Shown piece by piece: positions 63,337-64,000 of a DNA stretch of 64,000 nt. The position numbers were made by a program, and so were the translations under genes. Each line of letters starts with the position of its first letter. Positions within the stretch are counted from its first letter, which is position 1. The stretch covers positions 6,078 to 70,077 of the forward strand of contig DMCZ01000039.1 in NCBI GenBank assembly GCA_003446655.1. Direction: 5' to 3'. The stretch is from Thauera sp. Its GTDB lineage: Bacteria; Pseudomonadota; Gammaproteobacteria; Burkholderiales; Rhodocyclaceae. Below the pieces are notes generated by a model, which searched no databases, was not told the DNA's origin, and worked only from the letters and a program-made list of their open reading frames with translations.

Positions 63337-63462
63337 ATGAAAGGACTCGTCATCCGTTCCCCCTGGATCGACCACATCCTGGCGGGCAGGAAAACCTGGG
63401 AGATGCGTACGAGGGCGACCAGCATCCGATCCGCTCTGAACCACAGGCCGGGCAACTCATAG
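63337..63462 (+). pseudogene. ASCH-domain protein, 5' fragment
   Basis: Only the first about 31 codons match the ASCH family (MKGLVIRSPWIDHILAGRKT and on to WEMRTRATSIR). After about 63428 the frame runs through the antisense of a truncated regulator and stops at 63462, giving 41 residues. An intact ASCH protein is over 100 residues, so the rest has been lost at a head-on deletion junction. Confidence 0.68.
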
Positions 63463-63671
63463 CTCGGGCCCACGCCCGGCTCTGCGAACCGATAACCGCC
63501 GGCGTCCCGGTCGTGGATGATCGGGGCGTTGAAGCGGTCCTTCAGGAAGGCGAGGTCACGCTTCAGGGGTGCCCAGGAAATCTCGAGCTCATCGAGCAGT
63601 TCCTGTCGGGTGACCACCTTCCGGGCGGTCAGCAACTGATCGATCCTGTAGAAGCGTTCGCTGCGGTTCAT
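63426..63671 (-). pseudogene. WYL/YafY-type transcriptional regulator, 5' fragment
   Basis: About 81 codons from the ATG at 63671 match the N-terminal helix-turn-helix of WYL-domain (YafY) regulators: RSERFYRIDQLLTARKVVTR, QELLDELEISWAPLKRDLAF, APIIHDRDAGGYRF and SYELPGLWFRAD. After about 63430 the frame reads the antisense of the ASCH fragment and stops at 63303. The WYL ligand domain is missing, so a functional regulator is unlikely. Confidence 0.72.
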
Positions 63672-63782
63672 GGGGGAGACTGTTCGGTGAAATACGGAGA
63701 GCATAACGAAGCGGGCGCACCGGGTGAGCCCAGGATGTCGGAAAATCCCAATCGAAAGAACGACCACTCAGGAGCCCGTCTG

Positions 63783-64000
63783 ATGACCCAGAAGTTCGAC
63801 ACCGCCCTGTCGCTCGCCCTCGAAGCTCACGCGGGCCAGATCCGCAAAGGGACCGAGAACGCTCTTGGCTTGCCATTGCCGTACATCACGCACCCGGTCG
63901 CGGTGGCGACTCTCGTTCAACGCTATGGTGGCAACGAGGACCAGGTGATTGCGGCGCTGCTGCACGACGTTCTCGAAGACGTAAGCGCTCCACGAACCCC
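63783..64000 (+). CDS. HD-domain phosphohydrolase (SpoT/MESH1-like), cut by window
   Basis: The first 72 codons of an HD-superfamily protein. TALSLALEAHAGQIRKGTEN, LPLPYITHPVAVATLVQRYG and EDQVIAALLHDVLEDV show the H...HD metal-site pattern (H in AHAGQ, H in THPVAV, HD in LLHDVLED) of RelA/SpoT-type and MESH1-like alarmone hydrolases. ATG at 63783 after a weak AGGAGCCCGTCTG site. The rest lies right of the window; whether it is a small alarmone hydrolase or another HD enzyme cannot be decided. Confidence 0.75.
   Translation, partial: MTQKFDTALSLALEAHAGQIRKGTENALGLPLPYITHPVAVATLVQRYGGNEDQVIAALLHDVLEDVSAPRT

Noticed and set aside
1..64000. CRISPR arrays, insertion sequences, prophage genes, rRNA or tRNA genes
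   Set aside because: No regularly spaced repeats, transposases, integrases, phage structural genes or structural RNA genes were recognised by eye on either strand.

Overview
This 64 kb window is high-GC and gene-dense. Its gene content and protein style (periplasmic TMAO/S-oxide respiration, Mo uptake, enlarged Pst permeases, ars/ArsJ cluster) suggest a betaproteobacterium of the Rhodocyclales/Zoogloeaceae type (Thauera/Azoarcus-like). That placement is inferred from protein resemblance only; no rRNA gene is present.

Layout. 1-12.3 kb is mostly housekeeping and envelope genes: rlhA (cut by the window edge), a Rid-family protein, VanZ-like protein, PQQ sugar dehydrogenase, a Ser/Thr kinase-HDOD-GAF regulator, dgkA, a Tat-exported DUF882/M15 protein, an L,D-transpeptidase, a GT4 glycosyltransferase coupled to an LpxH-like phosphoesterase, and an MFS transporter. 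12.4-17.7 kb is a three-gene minus-strand cassette: patatin-like lipase, a large HEAT/CHAT caspase-fold protein and a ComEC-type metallo-beta-lactamase-fold protein. It looks like a conflict or programmed-response system and is the best candidate here for something undescribed.

18-36.2 kb is a respiratory island. It has a TorA-like molybdoenzyme with a C-terminal haem c domain, the TorT/TorS/TorR sensory system, a torECAD operon (transcribed torE-torC-torA-torD), the modABC molybdate transporter and yjdM. Phased 21-bp GTTAAC-like repeats lie upstream of both reductase units and are probable TorR boxes, which would tie the island into one regulon that also imports the metal it needs.

36.5-44.4 kb holds a YraQ/ArsP-like permease and pstSCAB, with a strong stem-loop after pstS and no phoU in view. 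44.5-51.6 kb is metal and redox related but damaged: a frameshifted P-type ATPase, a CDF exporter without its N-terminal half, an OsmC protein, a CxxC thioredoxin-like protein preceded by a permease remnant, then an ATP-grasp-like protein, an atypical MBL hydrolase and a small two-repeat protein. 51.9-57.4 kb is an arsenic cluster: arsJ-linked gapdh, arsJ, arsR, acr3, arsC, arsH and a SigZ-like sigma factor.

57.6-64 kb contains further broken or fused genes: an in-frame NERD/UvrD-C/HIT chimera followed by an HNH endonuclease, an arfB with a C-run frameshift, and an ASCH gene joined head-on to a WYL regulator. Intact genes there are a DnaQ-like exonuclease, rtcB, an ADP-ribosylglycohydrolase and an HD-domain protein cut by the right edge. 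The concentration of scars between 44.5 and 63.5 kb is a notable property of the window and may be real decay or assembly error.
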